From positions 27,718-91,717 of the forward strand of contig JASAND010007853.1 in the NCBI GenBank assembly GCA_030248195.1: 64,000 bases of DNA, read 5' to 3'. Source of the DNA: Trissonchulus latispiculum (taxonomy: Eukaryota > Nematoda > Enoplea > Enoplida > Ironidae). Below the pieces are notes generated by a model. It was not told the origin of the DNA. It saw only the letters and a program-made list of their open reading frames with translations, and did no database searches. A program made the position numbers and the translations under genes. Positions 54,027 to 64,000 of this stretch are shown one piece after another. Every line of letters starts with the position of its first letter. Within the stretch, counting starts at the first letter, position 1.

Positions 54027-54670
54027 TCGTTCAATTTCGCTTTACTATTTGCACGACCTGTCGTGACTTTGCATAGGTTGCAATTTTTTTTCCAGTTTCC
54101 CCCCAAGTCAGGTTTCAAATTCTGCTTCATTGGCATACCCCCCCCATCAAACTTTTGATTTCACAGAATAGTTTTCAAGGGTGTCAATAGTTATGCAAAT
54201 TAGATCAATAACATCTGACAACAGTTTCTAATTAGCATCTTGGCTGATTAGTTGCAACTTCTACATAAACGCTCAAGCTGCTTTTCCGCCAACAACTATA
54301 CAACAGTCAAATTTTACAGAAACAGTCAACTGGACCAAAATCTGACCTCTTGACGTTTAATTGAATTCACTTGCCGATTGACATTAAGGTGTGAGGGACT
54401 AAATTGGAAAACCTAAATCTTCTAATTTTAAACTATTCCAAGAATTTTTCTACAGACCAGAAAATATAAAACTGCAAAAAAGTTTTGAAAATGGGGAAGC
54501 TACTGAACCCAGGATCGGGAATAGGATCAATAGCAGGATCCTTTGCAGAATCCTTCTTTCTAAAATCCGAATCATGCTCATATTGCATCCTGCTTTTATG
54601 ATCGGGGTCTAATATCAGAATCCATGTCAGAATTTGATTCTGCGATTTTTGGTAATGACAATGAACCACA
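54027..54670. other. Noncoding stretch
   Basis: AT-rich sequence with GGATC-type words near 54510-54545. No gene or element end is recognised. Confidence 0.4.
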
Positions 54671-54903
54671 GGGGCCCGTTGCATAAAACTGATTAGTTGA
54701 TTAGTGATTAGTGATTAGTTGATTAGTGTAGCAGTTTTTAGAGAAAAACGTTTGCTGCCGCCCATCGTTTTTGGAGATTTTGGTAGCATATCATAGCTGT
54801 TGAAGTGTTTTATCCAAAAATCATTAAGTATTTAATTTATCATCGCTGACGCATTCAGTCAAAGAAGAAATTTCAACTCAATCTTAATTTCTTTACTTTT
54901 TAA

Positions 54904-55914
54904 GGTGCTGGTATCCTTTTGTGCAATGCTTTTGCTGTGATTTTTCGAAACGCTATAACTTTGGCAATTTTGGGGGTTGGAAAGAGCTTTATACATCGTT
55001 TTAAAGCTTATAATCTGTACATTAACATGAGCTTAAGAAACTAGCAAAATTGGCAAAAAATAGCAAAAAAATTCCGTCATGCTGACATCTGACAGACTGA
55101 ATATAGACCAAAAATTTTTGAACATCGATTTCACAAAACTGCAGAATCGACCAAAATTTATTCTTGTGCCATGATATGAAGGACATGTAGGTCGAGGGAC
55201 ATTTTTTGGATTTGGCTCAACAAGTCTCAGTGCTCCAGAAAATCCGGCAAATGCGCGATGACACGAAATTTCGCAACTTTCCATTCAGTTTTCTCATAAT
55301 TGGAGAAGTTTTAGCTCAAACCAAGAAAAATGTCCCTCCGCAATAGGACGAATTTTCATTCAGCCAAAAATCACGCGAATCCATTGGGCAGTTTTTGAGA
55401 AATCAATGTTCAAAACAAAATAATCGCAATTTTGCCAAAATGGTTTTTCGGCGAATTCCCTAGCTTAAAGCAACGAACTCCAACGGATAGGTATTGATAA
55501 AATTGGACTGTGGAATTGGACGGTGTATCGATTGAGTATAAGTAAGCCGAAATTCTCTGTAAGAGTTGGCAGTAATTTTGAAAAAACTGATTTCGTCAAA
55601 AATGGCCATTCTTTGACCCAAAAATTGTTTTTGGCGTATACTACCTTAACCACTAGAGGTAGCTCAAAAGTTGTAAACGCAAAAATGTTCATTTTGGTGC
55701 CCTCTTTCCAGCCATAACAACCAATCCATTGTAGCGACTACGTACTGAGAGAATAACGGCTAAAACCAAAACTTTCTTATGTTTTCACCTAAAAATCCGG
55801 GACTGGTCCCAGAATGTTAAAGAGCACGAAAATAATGAATTTGGAAAGTTTCATCCACATTCATAAAGAATTGAAGCTTGTAGGGTCGCATTTACACAAA
55901 GCGATACCAGCACC
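54904..55914. mobile_element. piggyBac-like MITE with TTAA TSD
   Basis: TTAA (54900-54903) then GGTGCTGGTATCCTTTTGTG is mirrored by CACAAAGCGATACCAGCACC then TTAA (55915-55918). The TTAA duplication is the piggyBac signature. The interior is homologous to block A at 19131-19434 and 23602-23900 and to 62515-63290. Confidence 0.85.
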
Positions 55915-56093
55915 TTAAGCTCGCATCATTCCAGTTTAAGTTGTATCTTAATTTAGACTTTTGATTTTATTAGAACGCTCAAAGCGCTTCAGTAATATAA
56001 ATTATTGCGTAGCCCATGTGTAGCTTTTATTATTCTCAAAAATTGCTGCACTAATCAACTAATCACTAATCGCTAATCAACTAATCACTTTTA

Positions 56094-56474
56094 TCAAGAG
56101 TACATAATAATAAGAGTATGCCACTAGGCACACTCTATGTTATCAGAGCAAAAACTATGCTCTGCACGCTAACGGCCCACCCCCCCCGCAAATCAGACCC
56201 TAGTGACCCCCCCCCCCCCGCAAATCAGTACCTAGTCGAAACGGGGGTACGCTCACTAGCTCTATGTTTATGTGCTTAAGCTCGAAAACACAAGCAGTGC
56301 GTGCGCGAATTTTGTGCCTGCTTCGAGCTTTAGAACATAAACATAGCGCTCAAAATTCTTTGAAGTGAAGGGTCTAATTTGCGGGGGGGGGGTGGGCCGT
56401 TAGCGAGCAGAGCATAGTTTTTGCTCTGATAACATAGAGTGTGCCTAGTGGCACACTCTTATATTATGTACTCT
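56094..56474. mobile_element. MITE of the GCTCTGCACGCTAA family, intact copy
   Basis: CAAGAGTACATAAT, GTGCC-type and CAGAGCAAAAACTATGCTCT at the left are mirrored at the right (AGAGCATAGTTTTTGCTCTG, ATTATGTACTCTTG). The arms are about 75 bp or more. It interrupts the right end of the 54671-56494 element, so it is the younger insertion. Confidence 0.82.
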
Positions 56475-56494
56475 TGCTTTTATGCAACGTGCCC

Positions 56495-57486
56495 CGGTGG
56501 ACACGGAGGGAAATTCCCCCCTCGGCGAAGTCACCCTCAAGGGGTCTCAAATTTGCTCGCACAAGGGGTAAGAAAAGTGGCCACAAGGGGTAACAAAATT
56601 GCCAAAAAATAGATTTTACGACCAAAATTTCACAAAATTATTTTTCATTAAAAATCACTATTTTTTGCTAAAAAACGTCCAAAAAACGTTGTTTTAGCTA
56701 AAAAATCGCTGTTTTTCGTTAAAACGGCAAAAATCACTTAGAATTCGACTTCAAAAACACGCTTAAGAAAAATCGTTCTCACAAGGTGTACCCAAGTTTG
56801 CTTCCACCCGTTCGGGTATGCAAGGAACTCAAGATAACCTCAAAATAGTTCAGCTAAAAGCTCAACTACTGCTGCATTATATTAGAAATCATCAATTCCC
56901 ATCTTTGATTTGGTTTAGCATTGGTTTCTGGGTGTTCAATTGCAGAACCATACCCCTTTTGGGGGTCTTCTTGTATTAATTATTTTTAATTATTATTGAT
57001 GATGGTTATTATTATTAAATTATAGTTTCAGACGTCAATTGTCAATATAGCCATCCAGATAACGTTTTTTAAAACATCAAAGTTTGAATTCTTCCAAAGT
57101 AACTTGCTTCCGTGACCTGTGCTTTTGATGTTGTACTTTCTCTTCATGAATCATTTGTTTTCTGTCTCCTGAGCCAAAGCACAAAATACAAAAAACGAAA
57201 GCACAAAGCACAGGAGACCAATCACAAACCATTTCATCGTGGTCAAAGCTCACGTGAGCTGGACGCACGAAAATGTTCAATATTGCTCAGATTTTACGGA
57301 CAAACAAACACCTCAATAAGGACAAATTCATTGAATTGAGTGTAACGCAGAAAATCACAAACGGCCAAAGGACAGTATAAACCGGACTTTAGGCATTTTC
57401 TATACAGCAGGTTGGTTCCGAAACGAGAAAACTGGGTATTTTACAAACTGCAACACAATTACGTTTTCTAGACAAAAATGCAATCC
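56495..57486. other. Noncoding stretch between TE nest and NLE1 3' end
   Basis: Short repeats of AAGGGGTAAnAAAA and AAAACGNTGTTTTTCG-type words near 56540-56720. No gene is seen. Confidence 0.4.
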
Positions 57487-57491
57487 CACAA

Positions 57492-57514
57492 TTTATTTAA
57501 AACAAACTTTTATT
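57492..57514 (-). terminator. Polyadenylation signals of NLE1-like gene
   Basis: On the - strand AATAAA occurs at 57514-57509 and again at 57497-57492, about 75-95 nt after the stop codon of the last WD40 exon. Confidence 0.65.
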
Positions 57515-57586
57515 TTGTATAACAACATAAGCAATAAAATTAACAACTGTAAAAGCAAAAACATCAACTAACAAATATATAACTTT

Positions 57587-58005
57587 TCAGTAGCGCCATA
57601 GTTTTAACATCTTATCTTTCCCGCCACTGGCGACACAGTCTCCCCGAGGGCTCCAGTCAACTGCATAAACTTCATCCGCATGACCGGGCAAATCACCCGC
57701 CAGCTTTCCACTGCTTGCATTAAAAAGTTTTAAAGTGGAATCCGCTGAGCCAGATACGACAAGGCGACTGTCGGAGGACCATGCCACCTGATAGACAGCC
57801 TGAACGTGACCACGAAAGGAAGTGATATAGTTTCCAGTTTTACCGCACCACAGCTTAACCGATTTATCAAAGGAAGCCGACACTATCCATCGCCCATCAG
57901 GACTAAATCGAACCTGATTAACAAGCTGCTGATGACCAGTCATACGATTCATTGGTTTTTTGTCAACCGCTGGCTGCCACAAATATAAGGAGAAATCGTC
58001 AGATC
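57587..58005 (-). CDS. NLE1: Notchless homologue (NLE1), last exon, WD40 repeats
   Basis: This is a 419-nt terminal exon after a TTGCAG acceptor, starting GATCTGACG. It encodes the C-terminal WD40 blades: MTGHQQLVNQVRFSPDGRW, ASFDKSVKLW, GHVQAVYQVAWSSDSRLVVS, DSTLKLFNASSGKL, LPGHADEVYAVDWSP and SGGKDKMLKLW. This order and wording match animal NLE1 closely. NLE1 is a nucleolar WD40 protein needed for 60S ribosomal subunit maturation, where the AAA ATPase Rea1/Midasin removes it, and it was first named as a Notch modifier. The stop at 57587 leaves the usual short tail. Confidence 0.93.
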
Positions 58006-58450
58006 CTGCAACACAATACCTCAAAAATCTAAGTAGCCTGCATGTTAACGTATACTCACGTTCCAATCATACACATTATATGAAAATTCTGTAAAAACCG
58101 AATTTATCACGTATTGAAATGCCATGGACGGACACCTTCGTGGGATGTGACCATACCCAGGGCATGCGTACCTTTCCCTATACAATTAGGGAAGTAGAAA
58201 AATGGATTTGGAAAAATGGAGAAAAAATCGGTTACATTATACGTTTCCCCAATTCTAAATGTCTAAAACATCGCAAGTTCGAAAGAAACCAGTCAAATGG
58301 CCCTATCACCCTAACACACACATTGAGTCAACATTCTCAAAAGTATTAATGAATCATCAAACTACAGAAGAAAAGATAGCCGAAAGAAAATTAATTGTAC
58401 AACTCAATGAAGCAGCACTAGTCAAAAGTACAAAATCATGGCAATATTAC

Positions 58451-58688
58451 CCGAAACTAGACGTTCTGGACCAGACCCTTTCGCCTCTGCATAACGGGAA
58501 GCAGCTTGCTGAATGCATTCATGAAACGTCTTGCCGTCCATAGACAGTGACTCTTTCCCTTTCATCATGCAAACAGGATCAAATGAACCACAACGCATCA
58601 CATAGTCAGTATGCAGAGCCATTGTATTTACCCAGTGACCATGACCCTGCAGTACTCTGCAAAGCACGCCGTCCTCACTACGCCACAC
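58451..58688 (-). CDS. NLE1: NLE1 internal exon
   Basis: A 238-nt exon between TTACAG and GTAATATTG. It begins VWRSEDGVL with LQGHGHWVNTMALHTDYV, then a long inter-blade insertion ending ERLVS, as in animal NLE1 before SGSDDF. It ends after one base of a glycine codon that the last exon completes. The intron to the last exon is 445 bp. Confidence 0.92.
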
Positions 58689-59012
58689 CTGTAACAGGGA
58701 ACAGGTACAAAATAAATAACTTGGTTGACTGCTCCTTCCTGCACGTCAAACCAAAATCTCTAAAAAACTTGATAGCTTTTTGCTGGTAAAGTGCAATTGT
58801 ATTTCAGCTAATTTTAGTACAGAAGTATACAGAATCGATTCATTTCGAAATAACAGCTGCAAATCAAAGACTATTTTCATAGGCCAACGCGTCGAACCTG
58901 AAAACTGTCCTGAAACGATACAAAAGCTGAAGCGTGTGCAAGCAAGTCTTGCCCTTCAGCTAAGCTAAACATAAATATAATCCTGATAAAATTATTACTG
59001 TCACGCACAAAC

Positions 59013-59240
59013 CCTAATGGTCCGATCCTGAGAAGCAGAATAGATCAAGCCTTCACCACCCCATTTCAGACAAGTCACTCCTGCAGTGTGTCCTGCCAGT
59101 ACTTTTTGGCATTTACCAAGAATAACATCCCAAATTCTAACATCGCCATCCTTGGATGAACTGGCCATATGGCGGCAACAATCGCCACGAACCAAATGAA
59201 GTGGCTCCCAGGCTAAGCCTGTTATCCATTTCTTATGTCC
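59013..59240 (-). CDS. NLE1: NLE1 internal exon
   Basis: A 228-nt exon after ATAATTTTAG, ending at an AGG/GTTTGT donor. It encodes GHKKWITGLAWEPLHL, a variable loop, ASSSKDGDVRIWDV, AGHTAGVTCLKWGGEGLIYS and ASQDRTIR. The KWGGEGLIY segment is diagnostic for Notchless. It is in phase 0 at both ends. Confidence 0.93.
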
Positions 59241-60564
59241 CTAAAATTATACAAACAAAAAGAAAGAACAATATATAGTAGACAAAAACAAAAATCTAAC
59301 GATTCGTGTTCTGTCGTGTCCCTTCAATCCTCCTCAATGCCATTTGTAGAAATAGAAATTTATGGAACTAGCTCAGGTCTTACGTGTTCAGTAAATTTCT
59401 AATCCTAGTAAATTAGTAATCCTCCAAAAGGCATTCTTAAACCTCTTAAAATCAGCTGCTAAGTACTCACGCACCGTGACACAACATTTCGCTTCAAATG
59501 TCAACTAATCAACCACCCAACCATTCCTGACCTTTATTCTCTGTAATTAACTGATGACATTACGATGTTTTGCTGAGACAAAAATAAAAACTGGACACCC
59601 ACTCAAACACAAAATTGGCTCATTGGCTCATATCAACAACTAAATAATAATCAGTGTCTGAGTTTCACTAGTAATTCAAATTCCAAACTCCAAAGCTAGA
59701 CATCGTCTTCTATTAGCTTCTTTAGGTAAATAGGGTTCAAATAATAGCCACGCCTCTGCCAGAAAGCAACGACAAGACACGTTGATACAAAATTAATTAT
59801 ATCTCCAGGGAAAGCCGAAAATGTTCCGTATTAGTCCATGAACTAATAAGAAATTTGTCTATATAAAATACTGATAATTAAGATGCTACCTATTAAACAA
59901 GTCCTCCAAACCCTGTTATATTCCACAACCACAGCTAAAGTTTTTTGTAGTATATATTCTATGTCTTCAGCGAAACATGCAGTATTATTTTTATGACAAT
60001 GTATTTTTATGATATAGTCAACTTAATCAACTATGATTGACTAGGTATAGCAAAAAGTCACTATCTTAGAGAGCTTATTTTTATTGCGGAGGCATGAAGC
60101 CACCCGGCAATCCAAAACTTCGACAGCCAACGAATTTTTAAATATTGTATCAACAAAGTTGAAGGAAATCTCTTACACTCGCTTACAGACTTCAAAATTT
60201 CAATATACAGCCAAACACCTAGGTTATATTTTAATCAAATTTAATGTAAATGTCACCATCTTAAACAATTTCACATGGAATCTCTCCTTTTTAAGTCGGA
60301 TCGGAAACTCTCCTTTTCAAAATCCTGCCAAGTGGTTGCAAGTCTCGGACTCTATTTAACAAAATGGCAAACCTCTGTCGGGAATGCTTCCTGAGTTTCA
60401 GCAAATAAAAAGAAGTGAAGATTTGAAAAACTAGTTTGAAAAACGAGTTTATGGGAAAAGCAAACTATTTTCAATTTCTATAGTACCAAGTCGCTAACTA
60501 CAGCGCAATGGTCAGCTTTATCATATATCAAATACCATAAGTTGAGCAAAGCTATATGTATTTG
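59241..60564. other. NLE1 intron, left part
   Basis: AT-rich intron sequence with no ORF carrying a domain and no recognisable element ends, up to the SINE at 60565. Confidence 0.5.
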
Positions 60565-60880
60565 GTTAAGGTTTACCCCAGGAGATATCTCCGTCCTGCC
60601 ACAGGACTTGGGTGCCGGTGCTCATCCCCGGATGCTCAGCCGTAGAGCCAGGAGTGTCACCTCAAATGATGACTGCATCCGTGGAAGGGGGGGCGGCCCT
60701 TCTACACAGACTCCTGTTACCTTCCCACCGTAGTGGTACCCATTTACCGACCAGTTAAGGATGGATAGCTGGGTTGACTAGAGTCGGGAAAGCTTTGTGG
60801 CCTCCGGGGATCGAACCACCGACCCTAAGATCGGAAATTCTGACCAGCGCCGTACACCACTCGGCCATCCCGACCCTACG
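60565..60880 (-). repeat. tRNA-derived SINE in NLE1 intron
   Basis: On the - strand, GGGTCGGGATGGCCGAGTGG (A box) and GGTGGTTCGATCCC (B box) form a tRNA-Leu/Ser-like head of about 80 nt. A body follows with CCACAAAGCTTTCC, GGGTACCACTACGGTGGGAA and a cysteine-like G-run region. It is the better preserved copy; a head fragment lies at 29694-29828. It would be transcribed by RNA polymerase III. Confidence 0.82.
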
Positions 60881-61220
60881 TACGTATATGTATTTGCTAT
60901 TTTCTAAATGTTTTTGGCATCAGTACAAAACTTATATACGTTTCAAAGGCTCGCCATTGCGAGATGCCAAAATTCTGTTGGAAATATTTCCTGCGTCATC
61001 ATGTACCCCATGAAAACCTGAGGCTAAGTCAGCTCGACAGCGCGCGTGCCAGTAATTCAGATAGCGAGCGATTTGGCTAAGACTTGGCTAGCTCATAAAT
61101 CTTGCAGTCCTGCACTCTAAAGAAGTTTGCTGCACTGTCCTTCCCCAAAGCGACCGACTGAAGGGGAAAAGTTGAAAATACTCACTCAACAAGAAAATGC
61201 AAAAGAAAGAGGAGCAAAAC

Positions 61221-61477
61221 CTTCAAAGGTGACTGCGGCGACGACTTCCCAGTATGCGGATCCCAGACAAATATTTCACCATTCTTACAGCCTGAAACAA
61301 GACGGCTGCCGTCTGGAGCCCATTCCACACACAAAATCCAATGGCGATGACCCTGGCAGGAGAACTGGGGAGTCTCTGTGGACAGATCCCACAACCGGAC
61401 ACTCTTATCGCCAGAACCAGAAGCCAACTGACTTCCATCATGGCTGAACTGAACACAAGTGATCGCTTCACCATGTC
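61221..61477 (-). CDS. NLE1: NLE1 internal exon, first visible
   Basis: A 257-nt exon after TTCTTTTTTCAG, donor GTTTTGCT. It encodes HGEAITCVQFSHDGSQLASG, DKSVRLWDLSTETPQF, GHRHWILCVEWAPDGSRLVS and GEIFVWDPHTGK. It needs one base from an upstream exon. The N-terminal NLE domain and first exons are not visible up to 64000, so the gene is partial and probably continues beyond the right edge, past the inserted element at 61588. The intron on its 3' side (1,980 bp) contains a SINE. Confidence 0.92.
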
Positions 61478-62197
61478 CTGAAAAAAGAACAACTAAGACA
61501 ATATGAGCAAAAAATGAACGGATTCCCAGCTTTATAGCACTCAAGACCAGCGGTTTAAGACTAGAGAAATCGTTCATTTTTGCCTTAGGGCCTTTTCATA
61601 AAATGATTAAACGGATTAACTTAAAACTTTAATCATTTTATGAATACGCTCACGGATTAAACGGATTAAAGTTTAATCCGTGACTTAAACGGACTAGTTT
61701 AATCCGTCGATGAAAAACCTTTTCATAAAATATCGACGGATTAAACTTTAATCCGTGACGTATTCATAAAATCGCGACGGATTAAAACCATGGCGGATTA
61801 AACTTTAATCCGCGGCCTTTTCATAAAATGATTAAGTTTAATCCGTTTAATCCGTTACTTAAAAAACAGTTCAAAAGCACTAAAGTTTAATCCTTGTTAT
61901 TTGCGGGGATTAAATGGATTAAACATCAATTATAGTAGCGATTCCGTTTGGTGACATCACCTTTGAACTTTTATTGCTCATTCATTGCTTGGAGCTAGGC
62001 AGTCATTTTTGTATCAAAATGCAGCTTAACATTTTCTCTTTTCAATGAATATAATGAAACGTATTTAGCTTTTCTATAATTTTCTTAGCTAATGACAGAA
62101 CGAGTGCAATTTTTCAAATTTTTTGTCGATGGAAGTCATTTTTGGGTAAGACAATGCTTTGATCACTCGATACTTCTATCAAATAACGGAGGATCGC

Positions 62198-62404
62198 TCA
62201 TAGTTATTAATGAAATCGCTCTTCGTTCTGGAAAGTCAGATATTATAATATTTGCGCAACACGAATACAGTCTGTTTTTCTCATCTTTCCCGTGCAACAA
62301 CTTCAGCTAGAAAATAGCAAAATAAAAGCTGCAGCTACGAAAAGGGACTCGTGTAGTAGGTGGTTGTTTCCTCGTGCGCTGTACCTTTACATGTAGTAAC
62401 TTGC
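62198..62404 (+). repeat. Left arm of near-perfect 207-bp inverted repeat
   Basis: It matches the complement of 63794-64000 with a single difference seen (CATGTAG against CACGTAG). The right arm reaches the window edge while still matching, so the true arms are longer. Confidence 0.93.
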
Positions 62405-62514
62405 CCAGTACTCGGAGTTCGAAAGAGATTAGCTTTTGATTGAAGCACATAATATGTACAATATTCTACTACTATTTAAAAACTAGTTCAGTATAGCCAG
62501 TCTGTATACTTTTG

Positions 62515-63290
62515 GTGATGGTATCCTTTGAGTAGTGATTTTTGAAACGCTGTCAATTTTGCCATTTTAGGAGTTGGAAAGAGCTTTAAACGCGGTTTTT
62601 AAGCCTATAATGAGTACATTCATATGATTACAGAAACTAGCAAAATTCCCAAGAAATTTTCTGACATAGTGTACCGGCTAAATATTGTTCGTCAATTTTT
62701 CAACATCGATTTCTCAAAACTGTAGAATCGGCCAAAATTTCTTTTTATGCCTTGATTTGAAGCATATCTGGACATTTTTGGATTTCGCTAACATGTCTTA
62801 ATGCTCCAGAAAATATGCCAAATGTGCGGTGACACGAAATTTTGCAGCTCCCATTAAGTTTTTTCGCAACTGGACATGTTTTAGCTCCAAGCAAAATGTC
62901 CCTCCGCAATAAATTTTCGCCCTGCAGAAAACTACACAAATCTTCATTGGATAGTTTCTGAGAAATCGATGTTCAAAACAAAATATTTACAAAATAGTTT
63001 TTCAGCCAAATCTCTAGCTTAAAGGAACGAACTCTAGCTAGTAGGCATTGATAAATATAGAATTTGATTGTGTGTGAATCGATTGCGTATAAAACAAACT
63101 AAAATTGTCCGTAAGATTTTGGCAGTAAATTTGAAAAACTGATTTCCTGGAAGATGTCCATTTTTGACCCCAAAAATGTGGGGCTGGTTCCATTTAGAAT
63201 GTTAAATTGCACCAAAACAATGCATCTGGAACTGAGCATGTAAGGTGAAATTTACACAAAGAAATTAATTAATTGTTGCAGCACCTTAAA
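62515..63290. repeat. Diverged copy of the piggyBac-like MITE family
   Basis: GGTGATGGTATCCTTT at the left and GCAGCACCTTAA at the right correspond to the ends of 54904-55914. GTTGGAAAGAGCTTTA and GAAATCGATGTTCAAAACAA blocks are shared in order. Confidence 0.7.
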
Positions 63291-63298
63291 CAGCAAAG

Positions 63299-63680
63299 TC
63301 ACATCACCTTGGTCAAGGTCACATGACAGGTCAAAAGTTGTATTACAATGCAAGGCCCTGGAAGCCTAAAAACGTGCCTAGCTAGGTTTTTCAGGACATA
63401 GAATTCAAATGTGGCATTAGTTTCTATGTAGCTTTAGCTCACATATGTGGTCCTGACTGGCTGACTTTGTTCCGTGGGTTGGGGTCATGGCTAACAGCCG
63501 ATCAGTCGGTAGGGGCTGAGGTACTGTACCTAAAAAGATGTGCTACTCAGGTTATAGAGGTCGGAGAGCTCGAATTTGGCGTTAGTTTTACTGTAACAGC
63601 CAACCTGCACCTTTTTACAGAAACTTGTTAGTGATTTTTTCTTTTGTGAAAAAGTTCGCAAAAAAGACTAAAACCGAAAA
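63299..63680 (+). repeat. Dispersed noncoding repeat, family R, copy 3
   Basis: It is collinear with 27355-27720: CACCTTGGTCA, GCCTAAAAAC, GAATTCAAATGTGGCATTAG, GAGCTCGAATTTGGCGTTAG and GCACCTTTTTAC. Confidence 0.75.
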
Positions 63681-63793
63681 AAGTTTTCTTACTGGAGAGT
63701 GCATGCATCACTAGAAGCCATTTCTGTAATATTTGCTGACAATTCAGGACAGAACCGCACGTTTTGGAAATATTGTTACGTGCTTCAATTTTC

Positions 63794-64000
63794 GCAAGTT
63801 ACTACGTGTAAAGGTACAGCGCACGAGGAAACAACCACCTACTACACGAGTCCCTTTTCGTAGCTGCAGCTTTTATTTTGCTATTTTCTAGCTGAAGTTG
63901 TTGCACGGGAAAGATGAGAAAAACAGACTGTATTCGTGTTGCGCAAATATTATAATATCTGACTTTCCAGAACGAAGAGCGATTTCATTAATAACTATGA
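63794..64000 (-). repeat. Right arm of 207-bp inverted repeat, truncated by window edge
   Basis: Complement of 62198-62404, ending CATTAATAACTATGA at position 64000. Confidence 0.93.

Larger units (their letters stand above)
54671..56494. mobile_element. Composite inverted-repeat element with GATTAG subterminal arrays
   Basis: The left end GGGGCCCGTTGCATAAAA with CTGATTAGTTGATTAGTGATTAG is mirrored by CTAATCAACTAATCAC with CTTTTATGCAACGTGCCCC at the right. The right inverted end is cut by the MITE at 56094-56474. A TTAA-flanked MITE (54904-55914) occupies most of the interior. No transposase is seen. Confidence 0.72.
61588..64000. mobile_element. Large inverted-repeat element, left part, runs off the window
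   Basis: It begins TTA then GGGCCTTTTCATAAAATG, followed by about 330 bp of GGATTAAA/TTTAATCC words (61600-61930). This is the same plan as the ends at 11641. An inner arm at 62198-62404 is mirrored at 63794-64000, so the matching right end should lie about 600 bp beyond the window. The middle carries a block-A-family repeat and a family R copy. No transposase is recognised. Confidence 0.65.

Noticed and set aside
61127..61447. ORF on the + strand of 106 residues
   Set aside because: It runs antisense to a confirmed NLE1 WD40 exon with good splice sites.

Overview
The window looks like a repeat-rich nuclear genome segment from an invertebrate metazoan. Both host genes that can be recognised are split by introns. 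They are a Notchless (NLE1) WD40 gene on the right and, hidden in exons too short to stand out as ORFs, a NOS1AP/CAPON-type PTB-domain gene in the middle. Nearly everything else is transposon-derived. The species cannot be named from the sequence.

Layout. 1-4,000: dispersed and tandem noncoding repeats. 4,049-6,851 (-): an APE-endonuclease/RT non-LTR retrotransposon broken by one frameshift. 7,000-19,000: noncoding, with a 3.9-kb terminal-inverted-repeat element (11,641-15,579, 3-bp duplication TAG), a 145-bp satellite (17,100-18,300) and a MITE (18,327-19,016). 19,487-23,550 (-): a Penelope-like element with its GIY-YIG nuclease before the RT (permuted order), degraded, and bracketed by about 300-bp direct repeats. 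23,991-32,411 (-): three exons of the NOS1AP-like gene with introns full of nested MITEs. 33,042-33,490 and 36,951-54,018: hAT-like elements with GGGCC-rich arms. The second has a perfect 8-bp duplication (GTTTAGGT) but its two ends are 17 kb apart, because a Polinton inserted inside it.

The centrepiece is an apparently intact Polinton/Maverick (adintovirus-like) provirus at 37,941-53,375. It is 15,435 bp long, has about 200-bp terminal inverted repeats beginning AGT (outer 179 bp identical by eye) and is flanked by a perfect 6-bp duplication CACCTC. It carries a packaging ATPase, a small basic/hydrophobic protein, a conserved unknown, a DDE integrase with chromodomain, two tandem penton-like proteins, a glycine-rich virion-type protein, a major capsid protein, an adenain-type protease, two membrane or secreted proteins and a protein-primed DNA polymerase B, all on the + strand and often overlapping. 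At its left is a divergent two-gene - strand unit encoding a complete two-repeat TATA-binding-protein homologue and a protein whose N-terminal half resembles a dsRNA-binding domain. TATAAAA-type motifs recur in the element's gaps and in its terminal repeats. This suggests a mobile virus with its own promoter-recognition factor, and it is the best candidate here for an undescribed system.

54,671-56,494 is a nest of three noncoding elements. 57,587-61,477 (-) holds the last four exons of NLE1, with a tRNA-derived SINE in an intron. 61,588 to the right edge is the left part of another element with long inverted arms. Exact element edges, repeat identities and domain calls rest on reading by eye.
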